A DNA stretch of 64,000 nucleotides from Corallococcus sp. EGB (GTDB taxonomy: Bacteria > Myxococcota > Myxococcia > Myxococcales > Myxococcaceae), in the NCBI RefSeq assembly GCF_019968905.1, contig NZ_CP079946.1:372001-436000 (forward strand), read 5' to 3'. Below, one piece after another: positions 1 through 8,509 of this stretch; within the stretch, counting starts at the first letter, position 1, and each line of letters starts with the position of its first letter. The notes under the pieces are model-generated. The model was not told the DNA's origin. It saw only the letters and a list, made by a program, of their open reading frames with translations, and did not search any database. A program made the position numbers and the translations under genes.

Positions 1-746
1 GGCTCCACGACGACGCGCGGATCCGTGGCGGCCGAGCGGACGAAGAAGGGCTTCCGCTCCAGCGCCGCATGCCCGCTCACGTCCAGGCCCACCGGCACGC
101 GCAGGCCCTTCACCTCGTCCGTGGTCAGGCCCACCGCGGCGCGCACCACCAGCGCGTCCCCCTCCAGCAGCATCACCGCCGCCGTGTCCACGGTGAGCGC
201 GGTCTCCATCAGCCGGGTGAGGAGGCGCTCCAGGAGCGTCTCCATGTCCGGACCGTCCAGCGTCGCCTCGGCCATGCGGTCCAGCGTCTGGAGGATGCGC
301 TGCTTGGTGTCCCAGAGAAGCGTCATCGTCCGGGTGACCACCCGGTCGAGCGTCTCCTCCAGCCGCGTGAGGTCGCCGGACCGCAGCCGCTGCCCTCGCG
401 CCTCCAGGCGGTGGAGGATGCAGCGGCGCAAGAGCGCGTACTCGCGCGCGACCTCGCCCAGGTTGAAGCCCGCATCCAGCCGGGCCGCCGCGTGCGCCGC
501 CCCCAGCTGCTCGTCCAGCGCCTCCGGCCCCTGCTCCATCGCGTCCGCGAGCGCGGTGAGCAGCTCCGGCAGGTGGTCGAGGAGCCAGGGCTGGCGGGCG
601 GGGGCCACCCGGCTCAGGTGCTCCATCACCGCCTGCTGCCAGTCCGCCAGCAGCGCCTCGTGGTTCGCGCGCAGGAACTCCGCCGCGGGCAGGCCGGAGC
701 CGCCGCGCGCCTGCTCATCCACGGAGTGAGATTCCCGCTCCTGCAT
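1..746 (-). CDS. Sensor kinase N-terminal part (RsbRD-like + GAF), cut by window edge
   Basis: This gene runs off the left edge; about 248 residues are visible. I chose the ATG at 746 because a GGGGAGA Shine-Dalgarno lies 7 bases upstream and the nearby ATG at 753 hits a stop after 12 codons. Residues 20-150 are an all-helical region with the motif REYALLRRCIL, which recurs as REYALLRDCIL in the hybrid kinase at 11630-14095, so the two share an N-terminal RsbRD-like sensor domain. Residues about 165-248 start a GAF domain (DTAAVMLLEGDALVVRAAVGL). By analogy with its relatives the missing part should carry HisKA and ATPase domains, but that is inference. Confidence 0.75.
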   Translation of the reverse strand, partial: MQERESHSVDEQARGGSGLPAAEFLRANHEALLADWQQAVMEHLSRVAPARQPWLLDHLPELLTALADAMEQGPEALDEQLGAAHAAARLDAGFNLGEVAREYALLRRCILHRLEARGQRLRSGDLTRLEETLDRVVTRTMTLLWDTKQRILQTLDRMAEATLDGPDMETLLERLLTRLMETALTVDTAAVMLLEGDALVVRAAVGLTTDEVKGLRVPVGLDVSGHAALERKPFFVRSAATDPRVVVE

Positions 747-992
747 CGCCCATCTCCCCGGGCCCTCGCCCGGTCGCGCCGCCCCTCGCGGAAAGTCTGC
801 GCACGGAGGCCCCGTCGCGCCTCGCCCTCGCGGCGGGTGGACACCTCCGCCCCGAGCCCTCGGCCGCCGCCATCAGGCCGGGCCTTGGACGCGCCGCCCG
901 GCCCGCCGTTCACCTTCATGCGCTCGGCCGTGCTCCCGGGACGTTCGCGCCCCAGCGCGGGGGGACGCTCGGGTAGGGTGGCCCGCAACAGC

Positions 993-1955
993 ATGCGCAC
1001 CCTCCTGCTCAACCGCTCCGCCGTGGCCCGCAACCTCCAGGCGCTCCTGCTCCTGGACGACCTGCGCGAGGCCTTCCGCACCGACGTCCTGGCCCGCACG
1101 GTGGCCCCGCAGCGGGTGCGCGCGCCGCTCCACTCGGAGGGCACCGCGATGGTGCTCTTCCCCGGCTGCGTGCCCGGCATCCCCGCGTACACGGTGAAGG
1201 TGCACGCGAAGTTCCCCGCGCAGCAGCCCGCAATCCAGGGCGTGGTGCACCTGCACGACCTGGTGACGGGAGGGCTGCTCGCGGTGATGGACTCCGGCCA
1301 CCTCACCGCCGTGCGCACCGGCGTGGTGGGCGCGCTGGCCGCGGACGTGCTGGCCCGGCCGGACGCGACGCGCGTGGCGGTGATTGGCGCCGGCCGACAG
1401 GGCGTGCTCCAGCTCAAGCAGCTGCGGCTGGTGCGCACGCTCAGCCAGGTGCGCGTCCACGACACGAACATCGCGCACGCGAACGCCTACGCCACGCGCA
1501 TGTACCAGGAGCTGAACCTGCCCGTGCGCGTGGAGACGTCCGTGGAGGACGCGGTGGCGGACGCGGACATCGTGGTGACGGCGACGTGGAGCCACCAGCC
1601 CTTCCTGCACGCGGGCATGGTGCGGCCGGGCACGCACATCACCGCGCTGGGCGCGGACGAGCCGGGCAAGGCGGAGCTGTCCAGGGATTTGCTCGAGCAG
1701 TCGCTGTTCATCTGCGACCACCGCGGCTTGAGCGTCTCCACCGGCGCGGCGGGCGCGGTGGGGCTCACGGAAGACGCCATCCACGCGGAGCTGGGCGAGG
1801 TCCTCGCGGGCCTCAAGCCCGGGCGCACCTCCCAGGACCAGGTGACGGTGTTCGCCGGGGTGGGGCTGCCCTTCCAGGACCTGGCCACCGCCTGGCACGT
1901 GTACCAGGCGGCGTCCGGCGACGCGGACGTGCCCACGCTCGACTTCAACGCGTAG
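993..1955 (+). CDS. Ornithine cyclodeaminase / mu-crystallin family protein
   Basis: 320 residues, the usual size of this NAD(P)-dependent family, which includes ornithine cyclodeaminase, alanine dehydrogenase and imine reductases. The N-terminal substrate domain carries the HAKFP segment, and the Rossmann motif GAGRQG is at residues 132-137, followed by DIVVTATWS and the HITALGADEPGKAEL segment typical of the family. The C-terminus has a TVFAGVGLPFQDLATA block, also typical. The ATG at 993 begins where family similarity starts; no strong Shine-Dalgarno is seen. The exact substrate cannot be told from sequence. It ends 23 bp before the target duplication of the insertion sequence, so the IS did not damage it. 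Confidence 0.85.
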   Translation: MRTLLLNRSAVARNLQALLLLDDLREAFRTDVLARTVAPQRVRAPLHSEGTAMVLFPGCVPGIPAYTVKVHAKFPAQQPAIQGVVHLHDLVTGGLLAVMDSGHLTAVRTGVVGALAADVLARPDATRVAVIGAGRQGVLQLKQLRLVRTLSQVRVHDTNIAHANAYATRMYQELNLPVRVETSVEDAVADADIVVTATWSHQPFLHAGMVRPGTHITALGADEPGKAELSRDLLEQSLFICDHRGLSVSTGAAGAVGLTEDAIHAELGEVLAGLKPGRTSQDQVTVFAGVGLPFQDLATAWHVYQAASGDADVPTLDFNA

Positions 1956-1982
1956 CGCGGGCCGTCTCGCGTCCCTCAGGCC

Positions 1983-2001
1983 TCAGGGGGTGAGAAGAAA
2001 T
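1983..2001. repeat. IS left terminal inverted repeat
   Basis: Reads TCAGGGGGTGAGAAGAAAT and pairs with the complement of 3322-3340 at 15 of 19 positions. The sequence just outside is AGGCCT, repeated beyond the other end. Confidence 0.8.
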
Positions 2002-3263
2002 GCCCCTTCCGACTCGTCGAGCCACCCTTGCGCGATGGCGAGCAGGAGGTTGTGGGCGACGAGTGCGAGCAACCACGCGGCTTCGGCTCGCTTGCGACCT
2101 CGTACGTGAAGCCTGCGCAGTCCTTGGCGCTCCTTGACCTGCGCATTGAGCAACTCCGCCGTCGGTGCGCGCTGGGCGTAGGTGCGCTTGCCGGCGGGTG
2201 TCTGCATCCGCGCACGCCACGCATGGGTGAGGTCGCCTCGTCGGCCCCTGCTCCGCCCCTCCGGAGGAGGCAGGTTCTTGCGCGCCGGTAAGGGAGAAAA
2301 GACACGAATGCCCTGCGACTCAAGCGCGGAGAAGGCCTTGAGATTCCGATAGGCCCCGTCCACCAGCCAGGCTTCGGGCTTGAGTCCCAGGACGCGGGCC
2401 ACCCAGTGCACCATGGGGAGCAGCTGCGCAGCGTCCGCCCCCTCATCGGTGACACGACCAGCCAATGCCAACCGGCTCTCGACGTCCGAGACGGCCTGCG
2501 CGTTGTAGGCGGGACGGAAGCCGCCGTCTGGCATGCGCATCACCTGGGCCTGTGGGTCGGTGAGAGAGGCTCGGGGCTCGCCATGAGCGCCCCCCTTCGC
2601 ACGTTTCTTACGGCGTGCTGCCGCCGGCAATGCAGCGAGTGCGAGCGCCGCCCGGGCCTGTAAATCGGCCTGAGCGCGCTTGCATGCTGCACGTGCCTTG
2701 GCGCTCGCGCCCTGTCGGCACCGGCCGGCGGCAGCCGCCGCGGTTGCCCGCCTCTGCAGAGTGGCCTTTCGGTGAAATGAGGCAGCCCCTGCTGAAGCAC
2801 GTACACGCGTGCCGTCCTGCGCGAGTCGTCGTGGCCGGAGCACGGCACCGCGGCTGTACAGGTCATCCAGCAGCTTGCCCAGCAACGCCCGGAAGGCAGG
2901 GCCTGAGCGTGTCATGAAGGAGGACAACGTATGCGCCGACACACTGACGCCGCCGCACAACCACCAGTACGCAACGTCCGTACGCAGCCTGGCTGCAATG
3001 GCGTGAGCGCTGGAGAGGCCCTCCATCTGCCCATACACCCACAGCGCCAGCAACAACCGCGGGTCCACCGCCGCACGACCCGCGTGATGCGCGCGCGCAC
3101 GGATGGCGCGCTCGAAGTCCGACATGTCCAGCGCTTCGACAGCCGCCCAGACAGCGCGCACTGGATGACCTCGGTCAACCAACTGCTCGTAGGTCCGAGC
3201 CGCCAGCACCTGCGTCCGTTTTGGCCGGAGCAAACGCACTCGAGGCCGTTTGCTCCTCGCCAT
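1983..3263 (-). CDS. IS1182-like transposase (DDE)
   Basis: 426 residues with no frameshift. The N-terminal third resembles IS1182-type transposases (AVWAAVEALDMSDFERAI, then DPRLLLALWVYGQMEG). The catalytic core shows DGTRVRASAG for the first Asp, then FRPAYNAQAVSD and GRVTDEGADAAQLLPMV, then LVDGAYRNLKAF for the second Asp. The end (YAQRAPTAELLNAQVKE) gives the Glu, followed by the usual HNLLLAIAQ tail. A basic, Ala/Arg-rich insert at about 165-220 separates the first Asp from the rest of the core. Its TGA stop uses the outermost bases of the IS end. Confidence 0.9.
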   Translation of the reverse strand: MARSKRPRVRLLRPKRTQVLAARTYEQLVDRGHPVRAVWAAVEALDMSDFERAIRARAHHAGRAAVDPRLLLALWVYGQMEGLSSAHAIAARLRTDVAYWWLCGGVSVSAHTLSSFMTRSGPAFRALLGKLLDDLYSRGAVLRPRRLAQDGTRVRASAGAASFHRKATLQRRATAAAAAGRCRQGASAKARAACKRAQADLQARAALALAALPAAARRKKRAKGGAHGEPRASLTDPQAQVMRMPDGGFRPAYNAQAVSDVESRLALAGRVTDEGADAAQLLPMVHWVARVLGLKPEAWLVDGAYRNLKAFSALESQGIRVFSPLPARKNLPPPEGRSRGRRGDLTHAWRARMQTPAGKRTYAQRAPTAELLNAQVKERQGLRRLHVRGRKRAEAAWLLALVAHNLLLAIAQGWLDESEGAFLLTP

Positions 3264-3321
3264 GGCGATTCATGCTCGCACAGCAGCGCTTATGCATCCC
3301 TCGAATTCATTAGAATCGTTA

Positions 3322-3340
3322 AATTTTTCTCAGCCCCTCA
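3322..3340. repeat. IS right terminal inverted repeat
   Basis: Its complement reads TGAGGGGCTGAGAAAAATT. AGGCCT follows at 3340-3345 and duplicates the left flank. The last bases also form the stop codon of the neighbouring TPR gene. Confidence 0.8.
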
Positions 3341-4525
3341 GGCCTTGGCCAGCGCCTGCGAGAGGCGCACGGCCTCCTCGTGCAGCTCGGTGTCCTCCGC
3401 CAGCGGCATGGCGAGCACCTTCTGCACCAGCTCCTTCGCCTTCGGCTCCTGGCCCAGGCGCGCCTGCGCGAGCGCCAGGTTGAGCAGCGGCTCCGGGCGG
3501 TCCGGGGCGCGGCGCACGGCCTCCTCCAGCACCGTCACCGCGCGCGGCAGGTTCGCGTTGGCCGGCTCCGCGGGGATGCGCAGGAGCAGCTGGCCCAGGT
3601 TGTTCGCCGCGCGCCAGCCGTCCGGCGCGATGCTCATGCCCTGCTCGTACGCGGCGATGGCCTTGTCGTACGCGGGCGGCTCCTGCGCCTCGAAGCAGGT
3701 GGCCTCCGCCATCTTCAGGGACTCGCTGGCCACGCCCAGGGACGCCATGGTCTGGCAGAGGTGGCGGGCCTGTTCAATCTGGCCGCGCGCCAGCATCAGC
3801 TGCGCGAGGTTCGCCTGGGCGTCCGCGTCCTTCGGGCGCTGGGCCGCGAGCGTGGAGGCCGCCTGGTAGGACGTGCGCAGGTCTCGCAGCGCCATGGACA
3901 GCACCGTCACGGACGCGAGCAGCCGCGGCTGGTTGGGCACCGCCTTCAGGCCCTGCTCCAGCACCTTGCGCGCCTCCACCAGCTTCTCCTGGGCGGACAG
4001 CGCGTGCGACAGGCTCAGGTACGCGGGCACGAAGCGCGGCGCCAGCGTGAGCACCTCGCGCAGCGTGGCGAGGCCGGCGTCCGTCTTGCCCGCCTCCAGC
4101 TGCACCTGGCCCAGCCGGTAGCGGAACACCGGGTTCTGGGGCGCGAGCTTCGCGGCCTGGGACAGCGCCTCCAGCGCGGCGGCGGCCTTGTCCTGCTTGA
4201 TCAGCATCATGCCCTTGCCGAAGTGGGCCTCCGCGCGTTGGGGCTCCACCGCGAGCACGCCCTGGTAGGCCTTGAGGGCGGCGTCCAGCTGGCCCTTCTG
4301 GGCGGCGATGTTCGCGCGGACGAGGCCCGTCTCCGCCGTGGCGCCCTGGGCCTCCGCCTTGGCGAGCAGCCCTTCGGCCTGGGGGACCTTGTTCTCCACC
4401 AGCGCCAGCTTGGCCATCACCACCAGCGCGTCGCGGTGGTTGGGGTTCTTCGCGAGGAGCTTCTCGGCCTCGGCCCTGGCCTGGGCGACCTGGCCCTGCG
4501 CGAGGAGGGTTTCCAGAGAGTTCAT
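3338..4525 (-). CDS. TPR-repeat protein, 3' end abutting the IS
   Basis: 395 residues made almost wholly of tetratricopeptide-like helices from residue 1 to the end (for example QARAEAEKLLAKNPNHRDALVVMAKLAL and AHFGKGMMLIKQDKAAAALEAL). There is no signal peptide, so it is probably a cytoplasmic scaffold; its partner is unknown. The IS sits at the last codons: the stop TGA is formed at the junction of the AGGCCT duplication and the IS end. Joining the two flanks without the IS also gives GCC TGA, so the protein length was not changed. The native terminator has probably been displaced downstream of the IS. Confidence 0.85.
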   Translation of the reverse strand: MNSLETLLAQGQVAQARAEAEKLLAKNPNHRDALVVMAKLALVENKVPQAEGLLAKAEAQGATAETGLVRANIAAQKGQLDAALKAYQGVLAVEPQRAEAHFGKGMMLIKQDKAAAALEALSQAAKLAPQNPVFRYRLGQVQLEAGKTDAGLATLREVLTLAPRFVPAYLSLSHALSAQEKLVEARKVLEQGLKAVPNQPRLLASVTVLSMALRDLRTSYQAASTLAAQRPKDADAQANLAQLMLARGQIEQARHLCQTMASLGVASESLKMAEATCFEAQEPPAYDKAIAAYEQGMSIAPDGWRAANNLGQLLLRIPAEPANANLPRAVTVLEEAVRRAPDRPEPLLNLALAQARLGQEPKAKELVQKVLAMPLAEDTELHEEAVRLSQALAKA

Positions 4526-4569
4526 GATGGAAAGTGTCCCCCAGGGGGCGGGGGCTGTCGAGCAACGGG

Positions 4570-4605
4570 GAAAAGGAAAGGGCCTCGCCCGGATGGACGA
4601 GGCCC
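4570..4605 (-). terminator. Rho-independent-type terminator for the repeat-tail gene
   Basis: A perfect 8-bp stem, GGGCCTCG/CGAGGCCC (4580-4587 with 4598-4605), is followed on the minus strand by the T-rich run TTTCCTTTTC. It lies 34 bp downstream of the stop codon at 4639. Confidence 0.75.
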
Positions 4606-4638
4606 TGGGAACGGGCTTCGGGTGCGGTAGGCCGCTGA

Positions 4639-5577
4639 CTACCAGTGGCTCAGCGCGTTCTTGATGCCCTCGCCGACGTTCTTGATGCCCTCGCCGACGT
4701 TCTTGATGCCTTCGCCGACGTTCTTGATGCCCTCGCCGACGTTCTCCACGGCGGCCTTGGCGGCGTCGCCCACCTTGCCCACATCGACGGAGAAGCCGAA
4801 CTCCAGGCTGGCGCCGATGCCCAGCGCCGCGCCCACGTCGAAGTTGGCGGACAGCTTGCCGTCCTTCAGGCCCACGTTGGCCTCGAACTCCACGCCGATG
4901 CCGGCGAAGGCCTCGGCGCCGGCGGTGACGGTCGCGGGGCCAATCTCCTGGCTGACCTCGGCGCTCGCGCGGGCGCCGGCGAAGGCCTCACCCTTCACGG
5001 AGGCCGCGGCCTGGCCGTGCAGCGGATCCAGCACCACCTGGCCCGTGGCGCTCGCCTCGGCGCCCACGTTGCCCTCGGCGCCCCACTGCGAGCGGCCCAG
5101 GGCGCTGTCCGCGTGGCCTTCCACGGAGCCGCGCACCAGGTCCGCCTGCACGTCCACGGAGCCCTGCGCGCCAATCTTGCCGTGCAGCGGATCCACCGAG
5201 ACGCTGCCCTGCGCCGTCACGTCCGCCGTCAGCGCCTGGCCTTCCACCGTGTTGTGGAAGTTGCCGTTGACGTCACCGACGGTGTGGGAGCCGGAGGCCG
5301 CGGTCCAGTTCTTGTTCCACTCGCCGGAGGCCACCGTCTTGTCGAAGCGGCTGGTGTCCAGCTGCTTCTGGATGTCCGACGTGGTGTTCGGGTTGGCCTG
5401 GCTGCTGGTGGTGACGCGGTTGCCCTGCACGCCGCGGTTCAGGTCGATCGTCGCCTCGCCCTGGGCCCGGTTCTGCGTCTGGGCCTGCGCCTCGCGACGC
5501 ACCTGCGTGCCGTTGGCCGGGGGCGTCGTGGTGGTGTTCCGGAACACGGGGCGGTAGCGGTTGGCTTCGATGGACAT
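4639..5577 (-). CDS. Gly/Ala-rich protein with NVGEGIK heptad-repeat tail
   Basis: 312 residues, family not recognised. Residues 1-95 are polar and low-complexity, rich in Asn/Thr/Gln, with no signal peptide or membrane segment. Residues about 100-270 are a pseudo-repetitive Gly/Ala/Val region in which VDPLHGK and LDPLHGQ each occur once, then alternating small and charged residues that could form beta structure. The last 40 residues hold four copies of NVGEGIK and end in NALSHW. The look recalls secreted or effector-type proteins, but nothing proves export. The gene is alone, with its own terminator and an AT-rich upstream stretch near 5630-5690. Function unknown. Confidence 0.75.
   Translation of the reverse strand: MSIEANRYRPVFRNTTTTPPANGTQVRREAQAQTQNRAQGEATIDLNRGVQGNRVTTSSQANPNTTSDIQKQLDTSRFDKTVASGEWNKNWTAASGSHTVGDVNGNFHNTVEGQALTADVTAQGSVSVDPLHGKIGAQGSVDVQADLVRGSVEGHADSALGRSQWGAEGNVGAEASATGQVVLDPLHGQAAASVKGEAFAGARASAEVSQEIGPATVTAGAEAFAGIGVEFEANVGLKDGKLSANFDVGAALGIGASLEFGFSVDVGKVGDAAKAAVENVGEGIKNVGEGIKNVGEGIKNVGEGIKNALSHW
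4657..4740 (-). repeat. Four tandem 21-bp repeats encoding NVGEGIK
   Basis: Four copies of a 21-bp unit lie at 4657-4677, 4678-4698, 4699-4719 and 4720-4740. They are identical except for one synonymous C/T change in the third copy. Because the unit is a multiple of three, slippage would change copy number without shifting the frame. Confidence 0.95.
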
Positions 5578-5693
5578 GGAAGAGGGCTCCGGCGGCGCGA
5601 GGCACGGTGGGAAAGCTTGTGACTTGAGAATTTATCGGCGGCGCCCCTGAGAAAGTTTCCGCTCCTCTTTTTTCTTTCTGATCCGCCGGGCCC

Positions 5694-7232
5694 TCAGGGC
5701 TCGGATCTCCCGGGAGCCAGGATTCCCTCGGGGTCGAAGGCCGCCTTCAGCCGCCGGCGCACCTCCGGGGAGTCATCCCGCACGGCCGGTACGGACTCCC
5801 GCGCCTGGAGTCCGGCTCGGGTCAGGTGATACCCGGCCTCCGCCAATTCACGGGTGAGGGCGCGGTAGCAGGCCTGGGCGCGGGCGTCCTCGCCCTTCGC
5901 GTCGCGGTCATAGGCGAGCGCGGTGATGAGGTAGAGGCAGCGCGGGGAGAAGGCGAGGAGGGCCAGGTTGGGCTCGAAGCCGAAGAGGCGGGGGACGCGG
6001 TCGGCGATCTCCGTGGCGCGCTTCGCCTCCTGGCCGGTGAAGGGGACGGCGACGCAGCACCAGATGAAGCCGCAGCGGTCCCGGTCCGGGTTCGGGTCCG
6101 GCGGCTGGGGCGTGCGCTTGCGCCAGTAGGTCATGGCGAGGTTGGCCTCGGAGGGGACGCCCTGGAAGCCGCCGTCGCCGTCCCGCACCTCGGGGCCGAA
6201 GGACAGCGGGCGGAAGGCCCCCTCCAGCGCGCGGGCGAGCCGCTTCTCCAGCAGGGCGCCGAACTCCGCGTCCGGGGCGGTGAGGGTGCCGCTGATGGCC
6301 CAGCGGCCGAAGCCCTCGCGGAACTTCTCGCGGGCCCAGTCCGGCAGGGGCGTGCGGCCCACGGCGGCGTAGGGGTACTGCTGGGTGACGCTGAACGCCT
6401 TGATGTCGTTCCAGAAGAAGAAGCTGCCCTTGAGCGTGCCATCCAGGGCCAGCGCCTGGAGCCGGTCCACGAAGTCCCACAGCTGCGCGTCGTCGTTCAC
6501 GGCGCAGACGAACTCGCGCAGCCAGGGCTGCTTGCGCGCGAGCCAGAACGTCATCCGCGTCACCACGCCCAGGGAGGACTGGCTGAACAGGCCGTCCAGC
6601 ACCGGGCCCAGGCCCCAGCGGAAGACGGGGGCGGCGCGCGAGCCGGGGAACCGGGCGTGGCCCGTCTCCAGGCGCTCGCCCGTGGGCAGGACGACCTCCA
6701 GCGCGCACACGTGCTGGAAGATGTCCGAGTGGGGGCCGCGCCCGTCGCCGCGCTCCAGCGCGTTGCCCACCAGGCTTGCGTCCGGGGAGCCGCCGATGGT
6801 GGTGACGAAGTTGGCGGAGCCGCGCTCGCGCAGGTACGCGGCGGCCTGGCGGAACGTCACGCCGGGCTCCACGGTGAGGTACGCCAGCTGCTCGTCGTGC
6901 GCGAGGATGCGGTTCATGCGCCCCAGGTCCAGCAGCACGCTGCCGTCACCCGGGGGCACGCGCGAGCCGTAGCCCCAGTTGCGGCCGGCGCTCACCGGGT
7001 AGACCGGCACGCGGTGCTCGCTCGCGATGCGCAGGCACGCCTGCACCTGCGCCGTGTCCGCGGGCCGCACGATGGCGGGGATGGTCTGCGTGGTGGCGAA
7101 GGTGGCCGTCCGGGCGGCCTCCAGCGCTTCGGGTTCCACGACGACGTGCGCCTCGCCCACGGCCTCCCGCCACGCGGCCAGGGCCGCCTGGAGCGGGGAG
7201 TCCACCGGGGCCTTCCCTTCGGTCTCGCTCAC
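5694..7232 (-). CDS. FAD-linked oxidase of the vanillyl-alcohol oxidase / 4-cresol dehydrogenase type
   Basis: 512 residues, the usual length for the VAO family. The FAD-binding PP-loop region is clear: IPAIVRPADTAQVQACLRIA, then YPVSAGRNWGYGSRVPP and SVLLDLGRMNRI, as in the flavoprotein subunit of p-cresol methylhydroxylase. VEPGVTFRQAAAYLRE, ERGDGRGPHSDIFQHVC and FSQSSLGVVTRMTFWL follow, and the C-terminus is AFDPEGILAPGRSEP. Members oxidise para-substituted phenols. The cytochrome partner of cresol dehydrogenases is not adjacent, so an oxidase using O2 is as likely. It has no signal peptide. The substrate is not determinable. Confidence 0.85.
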   Translation of the reverse strand: MSETEGKAPVDSPLQAALAAWREAVGEAHVVVEPEALEAARTATFATTQTIPAIVRPADTAQVQACLRIASEHRVPVYPVSAGRNWGYGSRVPPGDGSVLLDLGRMNRILAHDEQLAYLTVEPGVTFRQAAAYLRERGSANFVTTIGGSPDASLVGNALERGDGRGPHSDIFQHVCALEVVLPTGERLETGHARFPGSRAAPVFRWGLGPVLDGLFSQSSLGVVTRMTFWLARKQPWLREFVCAVNDDAQLWDFVDRLQALALDGTLKGSFFFWNDIKAFSVTQQYPYAAVGRTPLPDWAREKFREGFGRWAISGTLTAPDAEFGALLEKRLARALEGAFRPLSFGPEVRDGDGGFQGVPSEANLAMTYWRKRTPQPPDPNPDRDRCGFIWCCVAVPFTGQEAKRATEIADRVPRLFGFEPNLALLAFSPRCLYLITALAYDRDAKGEDARAQACYRALTRELAEAGYHLTRAGLQARESVPAVRDDSPEVRRRLKAAFDPEGILAPGRSEP

Positions 7233-7381
7233 GGGGCCGCAGTATGCCCGCGCGGACGGTCTCCCGCTGGCCCTCCGGGCGGCGAGCGGGCGGGCGGGCC
7301 TCCGGGGTGGAGGGTCGCCGGGTGGACACCGACCATGGTCGCTCCCTGGCGCGTGTTCATCTTCGGCGTGGGGAGGTGTGC

Positions 7382-7681
7382 ATGGTCGGCTTCATCACGT
7401 CACGCAACGGACGGTGGGTTCGGATTCTGGCGGGCACGGGCATGGTCCTGGGAGGGCTGGGCGCGGGCACCCCCCGGGGCGCGATGGTGGCGCTGGCGGG
7501 GCTGGCCCCGCTGCTGTCCGGCGCGTTGGACCTGTTCCTGCTGGGGCCGCTCATGGGCCTGCCCGTGCGGGGCGCGGACGTGCGGCGCGCGCTGGGGCAG
7601 CCGGAGGACGCGCCGCTGCTCGACCTGGCGCACGACGGCGGGCGCTCCCCCTACGCCCCGCCCAGCACGCTCCTGCACTAG
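7382..7681 (+). CDS. Small YgaP-type membrane protein (DUF2892-like)
   Basis: 99 residues. The ATG at 7382 has GGGAGG five to six bases upstream, which fixes the start. RWVRILAGTGMVLGG and a second hydrophobic stretch (MVALAGLAPLLSGALDLFLLGPLMGLP) form two membrane segments as in the membrane part of YgaP, but without the rhodanese domain and without the usual Cys after the second segment. The C-terminal 35 residues are soluble. The stop codon abuts the stop of the convergent lipoprotein gene (7681/7682). Confidence 0.7.
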   Translation: MVGFITSRNGRWVRILAGTGMVLGGLGAGTPRGAMVALAGLAPLLSGALDLFLLGPLMGLPVRGADVRRALGQPEDAPLLDLAHDGGRSPYAPPSTLLH

Positions 7682-8410
7682 CTACTTCGTGCTCACCTCG
7701 AAGGGGATGCCGAGCGAGCCGAACGGCTCCCCCGTCTGCGCGTCCACCAGCTGCAACTGGAGCGTCACCGCGCTCTCACGGTGGACCACGCCCTGGAAGT
7801 AGAGGAAGCCCTCCATCCTCCCGCCGGGCTCCAGCGTGCCTTCGGGCAGCGCGTTGTTGATCATGTCCGTGGTGGGCAGCGACGAGTCGTAATACGTCGG
7901 GCCCGGGTAGTACGGGGGATAGAAGGGGCCGCCCCAGGGGGGGCCGTACCAGCCGGGTCCCCAGCCGCGCCGCCAGGGGCCGGGGCGGTAGGCGAAGCCG
8001 CCGCCCACCCACACCCTGCCTCGCGGCGCCACCGCCGGGCTGATGGTCGCGGGCGCCTGCGTTTCGCGCGACGAGGTGGCCCGCCGGATGGCCAGGGGCG
8101 ACAGCGCGCTGTAGCGGAAGCGCGACTCCTGGCCCACCAGCGCGAAGTCCCTGTACTGGAGCCGCAGCGGGCGGTCCCCCTGGTTCTCCACGCGGACGTA
8201 GACCGGGGTGAGGCGGCGCTCCAGGTCGGAGGGGGAACCGCGCCAGGCCGAGGCGTCCGCCGTCAGCCGCACCCCCGCCTGTTCCGTGATGGCGCTGCCC
8301 CTGTTGCCCTGGAGGACTCCCTCCGTCGGCGTGGGCCGCAGCGTCGTCTGCGCCGCGCAGCCCGCGATCAGGCTCAATGCCAAGGCCCCCAGTCCCAGTG
8401 CTCCACGCAT
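7682..8410 (-). CDS. Lipoprotein of unknown function
   Basis: 242 residues. The ATG at 8410 is preferred because GAGGAGG lies 7-8 bases upstream; a GTG at 8425 is in frame but lacks one. The N-terminus is a lipoprotein signal with lipobox LIAGC, giving lipidated Cys18. The middle (VYVRVENQGDRPLRLQYRDFAL) looks like an immunoglobulin-like strand region. It is followed by a Gly/Pro/Trp/Tyr-rich linker at about 140-180, then a C-terminal ETLEPGGRMEGFLYFQ-type domain. It is probably anchored in the envelope. Confidence 0.75.
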   Translation of the reverse strand: MRGALGLGALALSLIAGCAAQTTLRPTPTEGVLQGNRGSAITEQAGVRLTADASAWRGSPSDLERRLTPVYVRVENQGDRPLRLQYRDFALVGQESRFRYSALSPLAIRRATSSRETQAPATISPAVAPRGRVWVGGGFAYRPGPWRRGWGPGWYGPPWGGPFYPPYYPGPTYYDSSLPTTDMINNALPEGTLEPGGRMEGFLYFQGVVHRESAVTLQLQLVDAQTGEPFGSLGIPFEVSTK

Positions 8411-8509
8411 CGCATGCCTCCTCACGCCTCAACGTAACGACCGCTGCGTTCGGTGAAGGACATGCCCCGGACTCCCCCCCGGGGAGCGGGCGGCAGGACG
8501 AGGCTCCGC

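Larger units (their letters stand above)
1983..3340 (-). mobile_element. IS1182-like insertion sequence, complete
   Basis: A single-gene IS of about 1.36 kb. Its ends form an imperfect inverted repeat: 1983-2001 matches the complement of 3322-3340 at 15 of 19 positions. AGGCCT occurs directly outside both ends (1978-1983 and 3340-3345). This is a target duplication of 4 bp (GGCC) to 6 bp; the palindromic target makes the exact boundary ambiguous by a base or two. The transposase is intact and its stop codon lies in the left terminal repeat. Intact ends, duplication and ORF suggest a recent insertion. Confidence 0.85.

Noticed and set aside
5826-7802. A 658-codon open frame on the + strand across the flavoprotein gene
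   Set aside because: Its translation is low-complexity Ala/Gly/Arg, it lies antisense to a gene with clear family motifs, and such frames are common in very GC-rich DNA.
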